A program made the position numbers and the translations under genes. 7,670 bases of DNA from an uncultured Duncaniella sp. (GTDB lineage Bacteria > Bacteroidota > Bacteroidia > Bacteroidales > Muribaculaceae): positions 1-7,670 of the forward strand of contig NZ_CAJTMT010000054.1 of the NCBI RefSeq assembly GCF_910577345.1, given 5' to 3'. The notes below the pieces were generated by a model. That model worked only from the letters and a program-made list of their open reading frames with translations. It made no database searches and had not been told where the DNA came from. Numbering within the stretch: the stretch's first letter is position 1; each line of letters begins with the position of its first letter. Below are positions 5,808-7,670 of this stretch, piece by piece.

Positions 5808-6446
5808 ATGAAGCAATTAAAAATTCTTCTCACAGTATTTGCTTTTGTCCTACTCTTTGGAGTGGGCAAAGCAAACGCCCAATGGACAGTAATTGACCCG
5901 TCAAACATCGCCCAAAGCATCGTAAATAACTCCAAATCACTTGTTCAGGAAACATCTACGGCTCAGAATATGATTAAAAATTTTCAGGAGACCGTGAAAA
6001 TTTACCAGCAGGCGAAGAAGTATTACGATGCTCTCCAGTCTGTCAACAATCTCGTCCGCGATGCCCGAAAGGTGCAACAGACAATCCTGATGCTCGGCAA
6101 TATCTCCGGCTACTACGTCAACAACTTCCAGAAGATGCTCACTGACCCCAACTTCACATCGTCGGAACTTTCGGCAATCGCGTCCGGCTATACCCGAATA
6201 TTGGAGGAAGCCAATGGTGTACTTGGAGATTTGAAGCAAGTCGTCAATATCACAACTCTATCCATGACTGATAAAGACCGTATGGATGTTGTCGATGATT
6301 GCTACAAGGAGATGAAGCGATTAAAGAATCTGACGGCATACTACACCAACAAGAACATCAGCGTGTCATATCTCCGTGCCAAGAAAAAAGCCGATACCCA
6401 AAGGGTTGTCAGCTTGTATGGTGACGGATCTGAAAAATACTGGTAA
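5808..6446 (+). CDS. traI: TraI, DUF4141 exported VirB5-like protein
   Basis: A 212-residue protein with a clear signal peptide: MKQLKI, hydrophobic core LLTVFAFVLLFGVG, and cleavage expected after ANA at residue 24, giving a mature start QWTVIDPSNIAQSI. The V.DP.N..Q.I opening followed by a long alpha-helical body, with a probable coiled coil around residues 35-85 (MIKNFQETVKIYQQAKKYYDALQ), is typical of TraI/DUF4141 and of the VirB5/TrbJ group, periplasmic or pilus-associated parts of type IV secretion systems. The C-terminal part includes KRLKNLTAYYTNKN and ends YGDGSEKYW. This TraI is not the F-plasmid relaxase of the same name; no relaxase motif is present. It starts eleven bases after its neighbour behind an A-rich leader, with no Shine-Dalgarno-like site, and its TAA shares one base with the traJ start. 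Confidence 0.9.
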   Translation: MKQLKILLTVFAFVLLFGVGKANAQWTVIDPSNIAQSIVNNSKSLVQETSTAQNMIKNFQETVKIYQQAKKYYDALQSVNNLVRDARKVQQTILMLGNISGYYVNNFQKMLTDPNFTSSELSAIASGYTRILEEANGVLGDLKQVVNITTLSMTDKDRMDVVDDCYKEMKRLKNLTAYYTNKNISVSYLRAKKKADTQRVVSLYGDGSEKYW

Positions 6447-7474
6447 TGCCTATGCCCAATACTATCTTATGTGCCATTGATTTTTCAAACCTGCACACTA
6501 TCCTCCGGTCGCTCTATGATGAAATGATGCCGCTGTGCGAGGAAATGTCCGGTGTGGCTCAAGGAATTGCCGGATTAGGTGCGCTGTTCTACGTGGCATA
6601 CCGAGTGTGGCAGTCACTCGCAAGAGCTGAGCCGATTGATGTCTTTCCGTTGCTTCGCCCCTTTGTTATAGGATTCTGTATCATGTTCTTTCCTACAGTA
6701 GTGTTAGGAACAATCAACACGGTAATGTCTCCGATTGTGCAGGGTACGGCATCAATGCTTGAAGGTCAAACACTCGATATGCAAAAGTATCGAGAGGAGA
6801 AAGATCGGCTGGAGTATGAACAGATGATGAATGACCCCTCCACCGCCTATTTGGTTGATGATGCTGAATTTGACAGGCAGATTGACGAATTGGGCGTGAC
6901 TGAAATAGGTACTGCCGCCGGAATGTATATCGAGCGTGGAATGTATAAGGTGAAGAAAGCTATTCAGAATTTCTTTCGTGAATTGTTGGAAATGCTATTC
7001 CAAGCTGCATCCCTCACAATTGATACAATAAGAACATTCTTTTTGGTGGTACTATCGATTCTCGGACCGATTGCCTTTGCTCTTTCCGTATGGGATGGTT
7101 TTCAGTCAACGCTTACCCAATGGATATGCCGCTACATTCAGACATATCTTTGGCTTCCGGTTGCCGACCTGTTCAGTACGATACTTGCAAAAATTCAAGT
7201 CCTAATGCTCCAGAATGACATCTCGGAACTCACTAACAACCCGAATGTTGACATTGACGGAACGAACAGTGCTTATGTCATTTTTATGATCATCGGCATA
7301 ATCGGATACTTCACTATCCCCACCGTAGCAGGCTGGATTATTCAGGCCGGTGGCATGGGCAGTTACAACAGAAATGTCAATAATGCTGCCCTTCAAGGTG
7401 GCTCATGGGCTGGTTCAATTGCAGGTGGAGTCGCTGGAAATGTTGCAGGTAGAGCCGGTAAACTTTTGAAATAA
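6446..7474 (+). CDS. traJ: TraJ, polytopic VirB6/TrbL-like channel protein
   Basis: A 342-residue inner-membrane protein of the transfer channel. Hydrophobic segments are visible at about residues 37-57, 72-95, 185-219 (probably two helices), 235-257 and 277-301. The conserved opening is recognisable: GIAGLGALFYVAYRVWQSLARAEPIDVFPLLRPFVIGFCIMFFP. A charged loop at about 105-182 (YREEKDRLEYEQMMNDP) separates the two membrane halves, and the C-terminus is a Gly/Ala-rich tail (AGSIAGGVAGNVAGRAGKLLK). VirB6/TrbL-like proteins help form the DNA path through the inner membrane. The ATG at 6446 overlaps the traI stop (TAATG); a second in-frame ATG at 6452 is an equally good start and would shorten the product by two residues. 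Confidence 0.93.
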   Translation: MPMPNTILCAIDFSNLHTILRSLYDEMMPLCEEMSGVAQGIAGLGALFYVAYRVWQSLARAEPIDVFPLLRPFVIGFCIMFFPTVVLGTINTVMSPIVQGTASMLEGQTLDMQKYREEKDRLEYEQMMNDPSTAYLVDDAEFDRQIDELGVTEIGTAAGMYIERGMYKVKKAIQNFFRELLEMLFQAASLTIDTIRTFFLVVLSILGPIAFALSVWDGFQSTLTQWICRYIQTYLWLPVADLFSTILAKIQVLMLQNDISELTNNPNVDIDGTNSAYVIFMIIGIIGYFTIPTVAGWIIQAGGMGSYNRNVNNAALQGGSWAGSIAGGVAGNVAGRAGKLLK

Positions 7475-7492
7475 CCTTCAAACACTGATTAA

Positions 7493-7670
7493 ATGGAATT
7501 CAAATCACTCAAAAACATAGAAACCTCCTTTCGCCAAATCAGGCTCTTCGGAATTGTAGTGGTATGTGCATGTGCGGTGATTGCCATTTCGTCGGTATGT
7601 TTCTCTCTCAGTTTTGCAGAGAAGCAGCGTGAGAAGATTTATGTCCTTGACAATGGCAAGTCTCTAATGC
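7493..7670 (+). CDS. traK: TraK, VirB8-like protein, N-terminal fragment
   Basis: Partial gene cut by the right edge after 59 codons. It starts MEFKSLKNIETSFRQIRLFG, followed by one transmembrane helix at about residues 18-41 and then AEKQREKIYVLDNGKSLM. The EFKSL.NIE.SFRQIR start and the (FA)E.QR.KIYVLD.GKSLM segment after the helix are signatures of TraK in Bacteroidota tra operons. A short cytoplasmic N-terminus, one helix and a periplasmic domain match VirB8-type assembly factors; only the start of the periplasmic domain is visible, and the family is about 200 residues long. It lies 18 bases after traJ in the same direction. Confidence 0.92.
   Translation, partial: MEFKSLKNIETSFRQIRLFGIVVVCACAVIAISSVCFSLSFAEKQREKIYVLDNGKSLM

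Noticed and set aside
7465..7482. TTTGAA / TTCAAA inverted repeat with a six-base loop across the traJ stop codon, a possible terminator
   Set aside because: The stem is AT-rich and weak, no T-tract follows, and traK begins 11 bases later in the same direction.
1..7670. tRNA, rRNA, CRISPR, insertion sequence, attachment site or transfer origin
   Set aside because: No direct-repeat array, transposase, integrase, cloverleaf-like sequence or non-coding space large enough was seen; practically every base lies in a coding gene.

Overview
The window is a stretch of a Bacteroidota-type conjugative transfer (tra) operon. All genes lie on the + strand and are packed almost without gaps. Gene order and protein signatures match the tra modules of Bacteroides-type integrative conjugative elements such as CTnDOT: ParA-like TraA, TraB, a second TraB-like protein, TraD, TraE (DUF4134), TraF (DUF4133), the VirB4-like ATPase TraG, TraI (DUF4141), TraJ and TraK. 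This points to a gut Bacteroidales host or a close relative. No relaxase, coupling protein, integrase, attachment site or replication gene is present, so the sequence alone cannot say whether the carrier is an integrative element or a plasmid, nor which genus hosts it.

Layout. Bases 1-269 hold the C-terminal end of a ParA-family ATPase. Bases 274-1252 hold two small proteins with ribbon-helix-helix-like (DUF3408-like) segments; the second appears to carry two such segments in tandem. Bases 1249-1974 encode the membrane-anchored acidic protein TraD. Bases 1971-2629 encode the small membrane proteins TraE (pilin-like) and TraF (VirB3-like). Bases 2626-5133 encode TraG, the large ATPase. Bases 5130-5796 hold three small genes between traG and traI: two single-span membrane peptides of 58 and 45 residues and a 114-residue beta-rich protein with a GTG start. 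Bases 5808-6446 encode TraI (exported, VirB5-like position), 6446-7474 TraJ (polytopic, VirB6/TrbL-like), and 7493 to the end the N-terminus of TraK (VirB8-like).

How the genes work together. TraE, TraF, TraG, TraI, TraJ and TraK are expected to build the envelope-spanning type IV secretion channel, with TraG supplying ATP-driven assembly. TraA with the two RHH-like proteins resembles a ParA plus DNA-binding-partner module, which may position the element DNA or the machine (inference). Seven consecutive gene junctions from traB to the second small membrane gene overlap by 1 to 8 bases, and traI/traJ overlap by one base, suggesting translational coupling. No internal promoter or intrinsic terminator was found. 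No stretch above 300 bases lacks a gene. The most noteworthy items are the tandem RHH-like repeat, the two very short membrane genes after traG, and a GC-rich hairpin at the point where the overlapping-gene chain ends.
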